A DNA stretch of 58,519 bases from Pilatotrama ljubarskyi. Its lineage: Eukaryota; Basidiomycota; Agaricomycetes; Polyporales; Polyporaceae. Below, one piece after another: positions 1 through 11,768 of this stretch. Location of the stretch: assembly GCA_022385805.1 (NCBI GenBank), contig MU277788.1, forward strand, positions 1 to 58,519. Direction: 5' to 3'. Within the stretch, counting starts at the first letter, position 1. Each line of letters begins with the position of its first letter. The notes beneath the pieces are model-generated. The model worked only from the letters and a program-made list of their open reading frames with translations. It was not told the origin of the DNA and made no database searches. A program made the position numbers and the translations under genes.

Positions 1-77
1 AGTCTTTCGCTCACAGACTGAAGACTCTCTTTGTGCGGCTTACAGTCGTGCTCCTGCCTTCTAGGTTCAGAGTTCAT
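1..77 (-). other. possible start of the pol frame, cut by window edge
   Basis: An ATG at 77-75 shares its A with the gag TGA stop (TGATG). The frame that starts there has no stop for 25 codons to the window edge. Position and overlap fit a pol frame reached by termination-reinitiation. The stretch is too short to show protease motifs, and a frame of this length could be open by chance. Confidence 0.3.
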
Positions 78-1249
78 CAGTAGTCCTCGTCGGCGTCCTC
101 GTCATTGAGGTGGCGGTCAATCGCCTCACCAAGGTCGACGTTGCTGACCCAGTCGATGCGCTCAGCCCCAGAGAGGCGAGTGCGCTTCGACGTGTGCAAG
201 TCACTGTCCGAGTCGACCTCGACGATCCGGCTGCTGCCTTCAACCTTGTCGTTGCGAACGACGTCTTTGAGAGTCCGAAGAGTCTCAAAGGAGGGGGTGA
301 CGTCGATCTCACGAGCAAGACCGAAGGCGCGCTTGAGAGTGGGGTACTTAGACTCCCCCTCCGGACCGTTGACTTGGACCGGCTTGCGCAAGAGAGCGCG
401 AGGGTCGACGACGGATGGGTCAGTGGCGACGGTGACCGTGGATGCAAGATGCGCATGGTCGTGATGACCATCGTCGCGCTGCTTGCCCTTGCCGCCTTTG
501 CCGGCACGCTTGCCGCGCTTGGCCTTCTTCTGCTGCTGCTGCTGCTGCCCGGAGGAGCGCTGCTGCTGCGAGAAGTTGGGGTCATTCCCCTTGCGCTTGA
601 TTGCGCTGAGCTTACTGGCCTGGGGGCCGGTGCTCTGCTGCGAGCGCTGTTTGCCGTTTGTCGCCTCCCATGAGGCAACGAGGGCCTCCCGCGCGTTGCC
701 CGTCGTGAGCTCCGTTAGCTCATTGTCATTAAGACAGAGCTGGATAGCGGTCTCATAGCGAGGAGGTGTGGCGCCCAGAATGATAAGGGCGCGCAGGTTG
801 CTCGAGATGTCGAGACCGGCACTCGCAAGGCGATCCAGATTGCTCTGAATCTTCGCGATAGCGGGACCAGGGTCCTCGTTCACGGGGATACGGGTGTTGA
901 TGGCAGCCTTGAAGAAGTTGAACGTCCCCATGGCCGACGTCTTGCCGTAGAGCCGCTTGAGCTCGTCCCAGAGTCCCTTCGCCGTGGTCTCGCCTTTGAC
1001 GATCTCGGAGACCTCCTGGTTGAGGCGTAGGCGAATGCTGCCTTGGGCCTTGGACTCGGCTTGAGCCCAGCCAAAAACCTCAGTGCGGTTGGAGCCGTCT
1101 TCGGCGAGTGTGGGAGCACCCAACCCCGGAGGAGGGTTGACGACGATCCAGACCTCCTGCTGCTGTAGGTAGGCCTTCATGAGGTCAGCCCAGCGCTGGT
1201 AGCCGGAGCCATCGAAAACGGGGACGACGTGCTGGAGCTGGTTAGACAT
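77..1249 (-). CDS. gag: Copia-type retrotransposon Gag protein
   Basis: This is the capsid-type (Gag) protein of a Ty1/Copia LTR retrotransposon, which would package the element RNA in cytoplasmic particles. The N-terminal part has the GYQRWADLMKAYL motif of DUF4219, followed by a UBN2-type Gag region (GLWDELKRLYGKTSAMGTF through REALVASWEATNGKQ). A glutamine run (codons near 530-550) and a K/R/G-rich stretch (KKAKRGKRAGKGGKGK) come next, then an acidic tail ending DEDADEDY. No CCHC zinc knuckle is present; the basic stretch may replace it. I chose the ATG at 1249 because homologous Gags start just before the GxxYxxW motif; the frame stays open up to 1471, so a longer start is possible. The stop (77-79) overlaps a new ATG in another frame. 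Pol is outside the window. The family is clear; autonomy of the element cannot be judged. Confidence 0.85.
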   Translation of the reverse strand: MSNQLQHVVPVFDGSGYQRWADLMKAYLQQQEVWIVVNPPPGLGAPTLAEDGSNRTEVFGWAQAESKAQGSIRLRLNQEVSEIVKGETTAKGLWDELKRLYGKTSAMGTFNFFKAAINTRIPVNEDPGPAIAKIQSNLDRLASAGLDISSNLRALIILGATPPRYETAIQLCLNDNELTELTTGNAREALVASWEATNGKQRSQQSTGPQASKLSAIKRKGNDPNFSQQQRSSGQQQQQQKKAKRGKRAGKGGKGKQRDDGHHDHAHLASTVTVATDPSVVDPRALLRKPVQVNGPEGESKYPTLKRAFGLAREIDVTPSFETLRTLKDVVRNDKVEGSSRIVEVDSDSDLHTSKRTRLSGAERIDWVSNVDLGEAIDRHLNDEDADEDY

Positions 1250-1509
1250 GTTGAGGATGAAGGGAGTTCTGTCGAGACAGACAGTCAGCATATGTCCATG
1301 CGCAATGAGAGCAGCCATAGCGGCGCTATGCAGCAATGCTGACAGCTCCCTTGACAACGGGAGCCACAGTGGGCGCACAGTGTCAAGCAGCGGCCATGAA
1401 GGCGCTCGCTGTGCTCCACGACATCGAGCCATCAAAAAGGCAATGTCGGGATCAGGCTGAGCTGCAAGCACTGAGTTGCAGCCAACGAGGGCGCATGCTC
1501 AGGCGTCAA

Positions 1510-1524
1510 GCAGGGCTCATAACC
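1510..1524 (-). other. primer binding site complementary to initiator tRNA-Met anticodon arm
   Basis: The 15 bases next to the LTR read GCAGGGCTCATAACC on the + strand. That is the anticodon-arm sequence of eukaryotic initiator tRNA-Met, so the element RNA carries its complement. Drosophila copia and related elements prime with a 5' half of initiator tRNA cleaved in the anticodon loop, and this site fits that mode rather than 3' CCA-end priming. Confidence 0.8.
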
Positions 1525-1791
1525 TGTTGAGCAGGGCTTGGCACGCAGCGGAAAGCCCGCTAGGCTCAGCTTACCTGTGGAGCACTTGGGTAGAGGCACA
1601 CGTAGTGGTTGAGGATAGAAAGCGACTTAGAGATCCGCTCCTACAGAGCGGTCTTATATACTACTGTACATGTGGCTGTGCTAGAACTATCCAGTATCTA
1701 CCAGCCACGAACTCTATTGTCCGTGCGTCAGCACCTATGACTAAGTGCGACCGGTTGACTATGCTGCTATTACTAAGCGCCTAGTTCAACA
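1525..1791 (-). repeat. 5' LTR of the Copia element
   Basis: This 267-bp LTR is bounded by the short inverted repeat TGTTGA...TCAACA. It lies just outside the primer site and upstream of gag, so it is the 5' LTR of a minus-strand element. Its first 63 bases (+ strand) recur without a mismatch at 58457-58519. The target-site duplication cannot be checked because the other end of the element is off the window. Confidence 0.85.
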
Positions 1792-2014
1792 TCTGCGCCC
1801 ACAGTACCGGTGGTCTGGGCACCTTTAGGTTCCCGCATGCTGTCTCGGGCTTGGACTTATACAGCGGCGTCCGAGCCTCCAGGCTTCCTGGGCGCAGTTC
1901 GGCACATCTTGTGAATTTAGCTGGAAAGTAATACCCTAATGCTTGGGCCTCGTTGAGCTGAGCAACTTTCTCTGAATCTGCCCTCGTCTCCCAGCGCACT
2001 CCATCGCCTCCGCT
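1792..2014 (+). promoter_or_regulatory. short promoter region of the MFS gene, bounded by the LTR
   Basis: Only about 220 bp separate the outer edge of the LTR from the ATG of the MFS exporter. Any upstream control elements have therefore been displaced by, or now include, the retroelement. No TATA box could be assigned with confidence. Confidence 0.35.
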
Positions 2015-4235
2015 ATGGAGTCCTCCAGTGTCGCGTACGCTCCTTCGTCTCTGGTTCCAGAGAATACTATCCCGCACAACCCTCCCATCAGGATGCAGCC
2101 GGTAGCGTCCACGTATCCGAAGCGTGGATTCAATTTCTGGATGGTCTTTGTGTCCAACCTCGTCGTGGACATGCTCTCCGCTCTTGACTTGGTACGGCGG
2201 CCCGTTCTCTGTCCTCCACAATTAACGAGGCTGATATACATTATCTGGGCACAGACTGCGGTCTCTACAGCTCTACCGACCATCGTTCAAGATCTCAAGG
2301 GGATCGACTTCATATGGGCGGGTAGCGCCTACACAATTGCTTCGACTGCAGTCCTCCCCCTTGTCGGCAACCTCGTCTCGGGATTTGGGCGCAAGCCAGT
2401 CCTCGTCGCATTCATCCTCGCGTTTGCGACCGGATCTGCTATATGCGGATCAGCATGTACCATGAATGTTCTTATTGCCGGACGAGGTTGGTTATCAAGT
2501 GCTCATCACTCCTAGCACTAGCAGCCGTTCTGACTTCTTTCGCAGCCGTACAAGGTTTCGGAGGAGGCGGATGCATCGCAATCACCGAAATAATCTACGC
2601 AGACCTAGTTCCGCTCCCTGAGCGAGGCAAGTTTCAGGGCATCACTGCCTCGTGAGTTTGCGTAGCTACGATTTTTGTCTGCGCCTCTGACTGACCAATC
2701 TCTCAGTGTCTGGGCGCTCGCATGGTATGTTTGCAAGACTCCGTCGCGTCCTCACAGTGGGATCACCTGATATTATTCAGTGCTATCGGACCGCCCATCG
2801 GGGGCGCGCTCGCTGAGACTGGGGCATGGCGCTGGCTGTTTTACCTCAACATCCCGCTTTGCGGGATTGCCATTGTCTTAACAACTGTCTTCCTTCGTGT
2901 TGCGGCCCCTCGGGCTAGCTTGAGGGAAAAACTCGCACAAATGGACTGGATGTAAGTCCGCTCATAGTGCATAGTTCGGATGCAGACTGATTGATCTCAC
3001 TGAAATGCATAGCGGCATTGCCCTAATTACCGGCAGCACGGTGTCCATCCTGTTGGCCATCACCTGGGGAGGCCTGCGATTCCCGTGGACGTCGCCCAGT
3101 GTACTTCTGCCGTTAATTGTTGGCGGACTGGGCCTCCTGGCATTCTTCATTGTGGAAGTATCTTGGCTGAAAGGCCCTACAGTATGTGTTTTCCCAGCTC
3201 TCCCGACTTCGGTAAGCTTACCTTCCAACAGGTTCCGAGTTTCTTCTTCTCGAGCCGGACAACGTTTAGCGGGTAGATCAATTCATTGTACATACGAGTC
3301 ACGCTGATTCCTTTCCAGCTATCTAGGCACATTTCTACACGGCATCGTCGCGTTGGCAGCTATCTGTGCGTTCGACTCCTTTCCCATAGTCATGACCTGC
3401 TCTCTGAGCACCTGCCTCTCCACCAGTCTACCTGCCCGTATACTTTCAAGCCTCACAGGGAGCATCCGCGGTCGGCTCAGGCGTGGACATGTTTCCGCTG
3501 TGCTTGACAGTGCCGGCCTTTGCAATCCTCACTGGCCTCTCCGTCCAGATTGTCCGCCGCTATAGGCCGCAAAACTACATAGGATGGGCCCTCATCATCG
3601 TCGGCTTTGGGGCCCTCAGCATACTGGATGAGAAGAGCTCGCTGGCGACGTACATAGGCTGCCAGATCCCGCTTGGTGTCGGGCTGGGAATCGTCTGGAT
3701 CAGCACACAATTTCCGATCCTGGCCCCTCTGCCGTTCTCAAACAGTGTGCACGCGCTGGCGTTCTTCACATTTACACGCTGCTTCGCCCAGGTAAGAGAA
3801 CTGTTCGCGTTCAGGATGATTAGGAGGTACTGAACGCAGACAATCTGTTGGTCTCAGAGCTGGGGCATCGTCGTCGGCGGGACCATTCTGCAGAACCTCC
3901 TGTTGCACGACCTCCCGCACGCCTTCACCTCACAGTTTCCGCAAGGTGTGCAGATCGCGTATGCCGTGATTCCGACCATCAAGGGTCTGCCTGAGCCGTT
4001 GCAGAACCAGGTCCGTGCCGCCTTCGCTCATGCGACGAGGCTGATCTGGCGTGTCATGATCGGGGTATCCGGGGCAGGGCTGCTGTCGTGCCTCCTGATG
4101 CAAGAAGTCGAGCTCCGGATGGACTCTCTGGACGACAAATGGGGTTTGAAAGATGATGGCAGTGAGGCGATGGTTTCGAAGGATGCAGAGAAACAGGCTG
4201 CGGACGTGGACGCTGGTGTTGTTCTCGCTTCGTAG
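2015..4235 (+). CDS. MFS multidrug exporter (DHA2-like, 14 TM)
   Basis: This is a proton-coupled efflux transporter of the major facilitator superfamily, expected in the plasma membrane; the substrate is unknown. About ten exons splice to an open protein of about 565 residues with no internal stop. Visible marks are STALPTIVQDL and FIWAGSAYTIAS after the first helix, motif A as GNLVSGFGRKP (about residues 97-107), QGFGGGG, and WRWLFYLNIP, typical of the DHA2 family. The last exon starts SWGIVVGGTILQN and ends with a hydrophilic tail. The ATG at 2015 gives a normal short N-terminal tail. A degraded paralogue lies at 37078-38803. A Copia LTR sits just upstream. Confidence 0.92.
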
Positions 4236-7200
4236 ACTTCTTCACCGGCCACCAGTGAAAGCTACTGCAATTGAATCGGTCGCCGATACTATGCCTTTAT
4301 TACTTGATGTTTGTGGCATCTTAGCAACTTCTCACGAGTTCCTGTGTTGCCGGTGCCTCATAATTTGTTCTCCTACCGGGGATGCCAGCCATGGACGTTG
4401 TCCAGCTGTCAGGTCTTATCGACATGAACGACCGTGTGGGATGTCATTGGCCTTCGAATAGCAGAATCGAGGTGCCGTCGTGACCAAACGTGGGGTTCTA
4501 TACAGAAGTTGTGATTACGGAAAGGATATGACGGTCTTCAATGACTCGGGTCAGTGACTCTAGGTTACACAGAAGAACCCACCGCCAGCTGTGTCTCAGG
4601 ACACCCTGCGCGTTCAGTCATCGACAGTGGGCAGTGGGCGATGTGCTCAAGAGGTTGTGGGCATGCTTCCCCCGGGCATTGCCAGGTGCAGATCATCGTA
4701 GCCCGCTATATCGTAGACATAATGCCAATATCTCAGACCGGGCTCGTCATCAGGAAAAACCTCCCGCGCTAAAGTAGCATATATTATCTATAAGGGCCAG
4801 ATATGACTGCTAATGAGCATAATGGGTGCCGATGACTCTTGGAATACCTTACATACAGCATTTCATGTCCGGTTTGCTCCGCTCTGACTAGCCGGCATCG
4901 GGCAAGGAGGAGTACCATTCTCCAGGAGACATTTTGTAGGAGAGCCTTTCGGAATCCGAAGTTCAAGTGCACCGGCCCTAAAGCGGTGCGGGCGCTTCCC
5001 ACCTCACAACAGCCTCAGTAGGCCGGCGCTACTAAACGCTCTCTTCCATCGTCGCGTCGCTGCTTCTGGGACTGGAGCTTGTCTAGGGCTCACCCTGCCG
5101 TTCTGCTCGCTCCTATGTTCTACTGCTGCTCTGGCCAACAACTCTGATCTAGGAGCTACTGGGATGCTCTGCATGAGACTGCCTGGAGGCTCGCCGAGTT
5201 GGTGTGACGTGGCATGACGATTCGACTCGTTGGGTAAGCATTTGCAGCAGGTGCGTTGGTCGGGCGCGCAGCTAAACACGACCTCACTGACGAATTGTAC
5301 TGACCATAAAGTACATGAATGGCCAGCATTGCAACTGTAGTCGACGCTGTCGCTCAGCCGGCACACTGCTGGTTCTGCACCGACAGCTGCGGCGTCAGTA
5401 TCTTGACACATCTCCGAGGTTGTCGTCATGCACTGACCTCATCTCTCCTATTATAGGGCACAGTTTTCTAGCATCCACGGGACGTTCAGGACAATGAGGA
5501 CACCGCGCGACAGGCTGTCTCTGCTGAAGTTGGTTACTTGATGAGTCATGCTACCTGTTGGAATACAAGTGCATATTAACCCCGCTATCACGAGCGGCAG
5601 ATGTGAGGAATTGGTTCCATAGATTGTGAACTTCCGCAGGCCACCATGTTCAAGGTGCCGTAGCAACTCTGTACATGCTGTATCGTGGCCTATAACGACT
5701 CGGACGTATAGCACCATGGCGGTCATGTATATAGTCAATGTTGATACCGTCAATGATGAATGCACCACTGCTTATACAATCATGTGGATGCGAGGCAGTA
5801 GAACCACCAGAGCAGCGAGGCTGAAGGATCGAAATCTACTCCTACTGAACAACTAATGGCAAATAATTGTCTCTCATTATTTCGGGACTTCCCTAATTAT
5901 TATAATGTTCTAATGCCCCTCATTAGTGCTAATTAGTACTAAATAGCTGGGGAGGTTTTTCCTGATGGTCCATCCAACAAGAGACGATGGATCCGACAGG
6001 CGCATTCGTGAGTGGAGGATTGCATCTGGTACTCACCCCGCAGCGTGTTCCTCTTACTGCGACGTCGCAGCGATCGTCCAGTTGTCTGAAGACGGCCAAG
6101 CCACCAGGTGCTGGACCGGCTGCCTAGTGCGGAAACGCAACAAGCCGTATACCAGAAATGTGCATAAGTTATCACATTGCCGCACCGATCTACCCAATGC
6201 CATAGAACATGGATTGAGACGATTGTTCTCAATGTTACCCCTTCTCGATCCAGGGATGCCTGAATTGCGTTCTGGGAACATCGATGAAATGCGACGGCGG
6301 ACAGGGATGCGAACTTGCTCAAGATGGATGAATCCGAAGCAGCACAGCGCTGAGCGAGCTGGACAGTTGCGATGGGCAGGTTCAGCAAGAGTGCCCTCGG
6401 GATGACCCTCTTTGGGGTCTTCGTGATTATCAACTAAGCGCGACCTGTTCGGGAAAGATGAGATGACGAAGGATGGTACATCATGCAGGAAGACAATGCG
6501 CTAGTCCGAAAGAGGTCTTGAGCGATAATGCAAGATCCGGGGATGAGCACCGCCGGCGCGACAAAGGAAGCACTTGCAAACGCCGCAAGTGCCACCATCT
6601 CAGCATCTGTAATGCGAGACTTCCTCCCATTCTTCAGGACCCTGGTGAACTTCATGAGCCGGGCGCATCAGGACGCTCATATCGGAAGCCCCAGCACTAC
6701 GATGATGCAGACGAACGGTTTTGTGGGTCCACCATGGGTTCCTGCACGGCTTGACCGGAGTCCTGACTCAGAGGCGTGATTGCACTCGGAGAGGCCGCTC
6801 ACCACGTACGCGTAGCTCTTTCTGGCTCCGCCATCGTGATACCAATTGAAAGCCCCGGTATGTACAACATCTGGCTGGGACCAGATTCGGCGGCACCACT
6901 CACGGGCGACCCTCGTACTGGATAGCATGGCGGCAGGATAACCTCCTAGCTGCATCAGCCACTCGGAAAGCAGGGCACGAGCAATTTGGAGGTCCGGTCG
7001 GCCAGGAGAAACTACTCGAGTAGTGCGCGAGTACTCACCTCTCATGCCTGAGTTTCCTAGCGTGTTTGCCATTACGCAGAGCAGCGCGAGATGGTCTGGA
7101 TGGACTTGTAGGAGATGGGCAGAGAACTGCAACAAGGGAGTAGCATACGCTGGCCATGCACAGCCCAAAGACAGATGGAGATGACAGATGGAGATGCCAG

Positions 7201-9420
7201 AGACGTGAACTAACATGCAGGCAGCTTCCAACTGGCTGGGTCGACAGAGGTGGCCGCGACTCAGTCGAACGCGCAGATCCAGAGTGGTAGGTACATCATG
7301 TCACTTACTGTGACTTGCGTGACTCCCAGAGTTTCTGTGTGCCGGACGCAGGCGCCGGTCGGTCGTCCTCAGGCTCTTGACTCGACCGCCATCTTAGTGA
7401 CTGTGTCTCGCTTTTCATGCATTTATGTTTCTGCTGTCGCGCTGCTCTTTTGGTCTGTTGATTGCTCCGCATCTCCCTCGCCTGCATGCTCTCACGGTGG
7501 CAAGAGCAGTCACTTGGCGGTAGTGACTCAGACTTAGTCCCTCCGTCCGCTCACTCCTGCCGCTCGTCCTCATGTCGCCTAGGCCTCTCGTGCATCCTCG
7601 CATCTCCTGAAAGCTGAAACGCGCCTCTAGTCAATATGAGTCAATATGGAGTCTGTGGGTAAGAATTACTATAGGGCGAATATCATATGGTTTAGCCAGG
7701 TTCTCGTCCCTACCGTCGTCTCAGGAGCCTGAGCTGCGCGGCTGGTACATGACTGTGCATGTTGGACCAGGGCGGCAGCTGAACCACAGCATCAGGACGG
7801 CCGCACGGCGCACTCCCGGATCGTGTCCTGAACGCTCGCTGGCGTCTACACCCTGGCAAAAGCCCCCTGCGGCATCAGTTTCTCAGTGCCCATACTGTCA
7901 GTCCGGCGCGTCGCAAAGGATTATCGTGTATGGAGCTAATCCCCGCTCCCAGAACCACCCAATGTCCAGCCGCGCTGAAACCTGTTCACAAAACTCGGTG
8001 CTGCAACCGTCCAAACCGTCCGCTTCGTCTCCGTCTCCGCGTCTGGCCATTGTAGTCTTGTAACTTTGCGACTACCGCTTGTAATCCATCTGATCTCGTC
8101 TAGACTCTCTGGCATCTACTCCGATCGTGCTGCTGCTCCTTTCGACAGCTGAGCTGGCCTGGTGCTCGCTCCTTGCTTCTCATAGGCTACGCGCTACCCG
8201 AGCAACTTGAGGACTTCACCGGAGGAGGCGCCGGTACGTTTGTATGGAACATCCGTCGCCGAGAGCTCACTCACGCACTTTCCAGCACAATACCAAATAC
8301 CTAGAAGCGAACCAATCGCAGACATGGTAGCTGTATCGCTCCAGACGAGTTGCTCAGGGTGCGTTGACCTGTAGGCCGCAGGGTCCCGTACCTGTACCTA
8401 TAGGTTTCCACTACCAGGCCTGGTCTTGGAGTGGATAGGGGCCGTTCTGCTCGCGCATCTCTTCCTCCTGCCATCGGAAGCCTCTTACGTACAGGTTGTG
8501 CGCCGTGTGGCGTTACGTGTGTGCATGATGGGCGCTCAGCGTCCTCTTCAACATCCCACATGCGACGCCGGGACGTCGTCACACGCCTTTACCTAGAACT
8601 TGACGGATCGATACCATTTGAAAGACATCTTCTGACGTAACTCTGGCCAAGTAGCCGTATCTCCGTGCCGCGATGTTGCCCGCTTCATCCAGAGCGTACG
8701 TGTCATGTGCGCATGGGTGTTCGACATGGTACTCTGAATGACGCTCAACATCAAGTCCGGCGTAGCGTTGATAAAGGTATGCGCGGCGCTCCGGCTCGTT
8801 CTCATTGGGCCGTTCTGACCGACTTTCTCATGTTGCAACAAAGCATTCCTGGAGCACTACCCGCGATGCAGTCCGTATGCACAATCAAGAACCATCAGAT
8901 TGGGTGCAACCCGTGCACGGTGTGGGTCTTACAGTCTTCCGCGGACCGCCGATATCATCCCAGTATCGGACTGTTAGCTTTGTGGGTCCTGGGCAACATG
9001 CGTGCATCGCCTCTTGACGCGTTCTCTGCATAGGTCAACTGAGCACGGCGCGCCCGAAAAGACCGAGTACAGACCCGTGTTCCCACCAGACGACTGAATT
9101 GCGATAGTGCGCCAGAATGCTAAGTGCGGCAGCTCCTCCTTACAGACTCAACAGATGTCCAGGACAGTCACGTTTGCCGTATTTGTGGGTCCACCGTGGG
9201 TTCCGGGGTTCCTTCTGCAGAGCGGCCAAAGTACCGCTTGCAGGCGGTCGCTCGCCGCTCGCCGCCCGCATGCAATTCTCGCCTTCTCCATCGTGATCTG
9301 TCCTGTTGTCCTCTCTGTGCAGAGGATGGTCAACGAGTGCGAGGAGGCACAAGTATTGCCATAGGACGGACCTCCGAGCTATCGTTCTGTCTTGATCCCC
9401 GCCGCCACAGGTGCAGCAGG
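4236..9420. other. 5.2-kb stretch without a supported gene
   Basis: Open frames of 60-184 codons occur on both strands (for example 6677-7231 minus, 5939-6433 minus, 6528-6779 plus), but none shows a family motif or a convincing exon chain. The stretch holds an AT-rich patch (5850-5945), a 14-bp palindrome (7011-7024), and a 23-bp sequence near 6720 that recurs near 9182 with one difference. It is probably decayed intergenic or mobile-element sequence. Confidence 0.5.
5850..5945. other. AT-rich island
   Basis: About 95 bp are strongly AT-rich against a GC-rich surrounding, with repeated TAATTA and CATTAG words and the palindromic core CTAATTAG. No gene overlaps it. It could be a relic of a small transposon or a replication- or scaffold-related site; nothing here decides between these. 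Confidence 0.3.
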
Positions 9421-10922
9421 ATGGTGTCAGTGCTTGCAGCCAACCTCGTGTCGACATTCGTCGAGTGCACGCTCTACGGCATATTTTTGCTATTGTCTTT
9501 CAGCTCTCTAGCGCTTCTCGCGCGCCGCCAGAGGGATGCATGCCGTGCGCTGTGCCATGCCTCCCGCTTGAGTCTCTGGCCGCACCGGCTGGCGTTTGTA
9601 CTCGCACTGCTGAAGTCGCCGCTCATCTTAGTTAACGTCTTATTGATCCTGACTATTACTGCTGTAAGTGCTGGATGTCAATCGCCATCCTGTGCTTCCA
9701 AAGCTGACGCACTACGTACCGTGTCGACTTGTGGTCTAGCATTGGCTGATCGGGATGCATCGGGTCTACATTGCGGTGGTAGACCGGGTGGATAGACAGC
9801 AAGCCGCGGACTACATCAGCAACCTCCGGGAGGGGCTGGAAGTGGCGAGAACGGCAGTTCTGTTCGTTGACATGGTCCTCGGAGACGTCGTGATCGTAAG
9901 TCGGCCAGAGGTCTTGTCATTTTCATCGTCCTTACTCTGACCTCCGGATGCACCCTAGGCATACCGGACGTGGCTTGTTTGGAAGCGCGATTATCGCGCA
10001 GTCGCAGTTCCCTGCCTTACCTTATCGGGGCTCGTGGGTGGGTGCTACACCTTCGGTCGTCGTGGAGGACAAGGCTGAAAGGCAATCCTCTTCAGCGAGC
10101 GGAATCGGCCTGCTCCATGTGTTCACATCGTCCGGCCTTGACGGGGGTATTTTCACGATTCAAGTCGGTCGATGGATCCTCGGATATTGTGTTGCGACTC
10201 TTGCGTAAGTCATACTAATCGCACATGGCAAATCTGGATTTTTGACTCTCAACTGGCGTAGCACTAATCTCTACTGCACTGGTACGCGATCAAACCTCAC
10301 ACCGATATCAGGAGCTCGCCCCCCTGATTCTTCCCCATGGCACTAGTGATGATCGCGTATCGTATCTATACGTTTAACAAGGCGAGCAAGCAAAACGGTT
10401 TGTTCAGGGCGAATGGCAGCAATCTCTCGGTAAGCTGATACGCTGCCGCTCAGGATGGACCGCGTTGCTGAATGTATCCATACTCCAGGAAGCATTGGCT
10501 ATATTCGTGGAGAGTGCCGCGCTGTACAGGTATGCGCCTAAGCTTGACCATGCATGCCACCTGCAGCAAGACTGAATCCTAGTCGCAGTGCCTGGGCGAC
10601 TCTGTTCGTCATCTTGTACGCGACGCGCTCTCCCTTGCAGACAATGGGCTCGGGCTGCGGCCCCAGCATGATCGGCATCGCCTTCATGCTGATCACCGTC
10701 CGCGTTGGTCTCGGCTGGGGCCAACGTTCTCTACCCGCTGCAGGGGATGAGCCTTTGGCTTTTAACCAGGGTAACGCGCAGGCTTTACAGCTAGGCACGA
10801 GCTCTTTCCCGATGCAAACCATTACCCTCGACATCACCTGCACCGTCGATCAAGAGATCGATTACTCTCTCAGATGCAAGTCAGGGGAAGATGCTCGCCG
10901 CGCATTCAGCGGAGACGAATAA
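9421..10922 (+). CDS. seven-TM membrane protein (uncharacterised basidiomycete family)
   Basis: This is a multi-pass membrane protein of unknown function from a family common in Agaricomycetes. Eight exons splice to about 335 residues. Marks include the first helix with ECTLYGIFLLLSF, HWLIGMHRVY after the second, LGDVVIAYRTWLVWKRDY with VVxP-like helix four, an ESAALY motif, and the closing PSMIGIAFMLITVRVGLG, which is the family's last-helix signature. The C-terminal tail is hydrophilic. The short exons coding TNLYCT and EALAIFVESAALY restore the frame between flanking helices. It is a different family from the DUF6534 gene that follows on the same strand. A receptor-like topology is suggested by the seven helices only. 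Confidence 0.8.
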
Positions 10923-11729
10923 TCCTCACCTAATGAAGGTTAACGCGGGGTCACGGCTGTTTTACCTTGTCATATCCAGTGAGCGCACGATGCCCTCATC
11001 CCCTTCGTAGTAGCCCCGATATCCTTAAACGTTGCAGACTTCTTATCTCCCTGACCCTATCTACCCATATCGTGTCAAGAGCGGAGCCTTCCAGCGAAAA
11101 CGACACTTGTATATTTTGTAGATCACTGTACCCGTACTCTGTGCCTTGACCTGCACTGGCGCGCCCGCTGCGACGAGTGGGAGTGCACTAAGTTGATGTG
11201 CTCAAAAAGTATTGAGTAGGAAACAGTGCCGGTTAGGCGTAAAATTGGCAGTACGAATCAGGTCTCACCAAAATTGCGGGCTACGGAGACAATGTGAAGC
11301 GTCTCGCACTACTCTGAATCTCTCGAACTCCGGAGCAGCTCGGCGTTGTGCTCGTCCCTCCCCCGTCATAGAGCACATCGGAACGTCTGCCTAGGAGAGA
11401 CTACAGCAGGGTGCAGAACGATAGACCGCGGTCCAGAATCCGTGCTCAGACCCGCGTAGACTACGCGAGCCCAAGATAGGAATGTTAACGTTTGCCCGCA
11501 CCACTTCGTCTCCTCAAAGGCGGAGGACGATGGAGGCTGGAGCAGAGCGGCGCCTCGTACAGCCTTTAAGGTAATGATCTCCATCGGATCGTGGGGTAGC
11601 CTGAGCGTAAGTTTCTGACCATGGTCTATCGATTTGCACCTTGCTGTAAGCTGGCCGTACTGTAAATCTGCGCAGAATCGCCGCAGATGGAGGAATGACG
11701 CCCACAGAGCCAAACACAGATGTTTGGTC

Positions 11730-11768
<39 letters not shown>

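Noticed and set aside
1510..1530. Initiator tRNA-Met gene
   Set aside because: Only the anticodon-arm bases are present, directly against an LTR end; the rest of the tRNA is absent. It is a primer site.
6677..7231. 184-codon minus-strand frame
   Set aside because: No family motif. I found no exon chain around it and no similarity to the other genes apart from a 14-bp palindrome.
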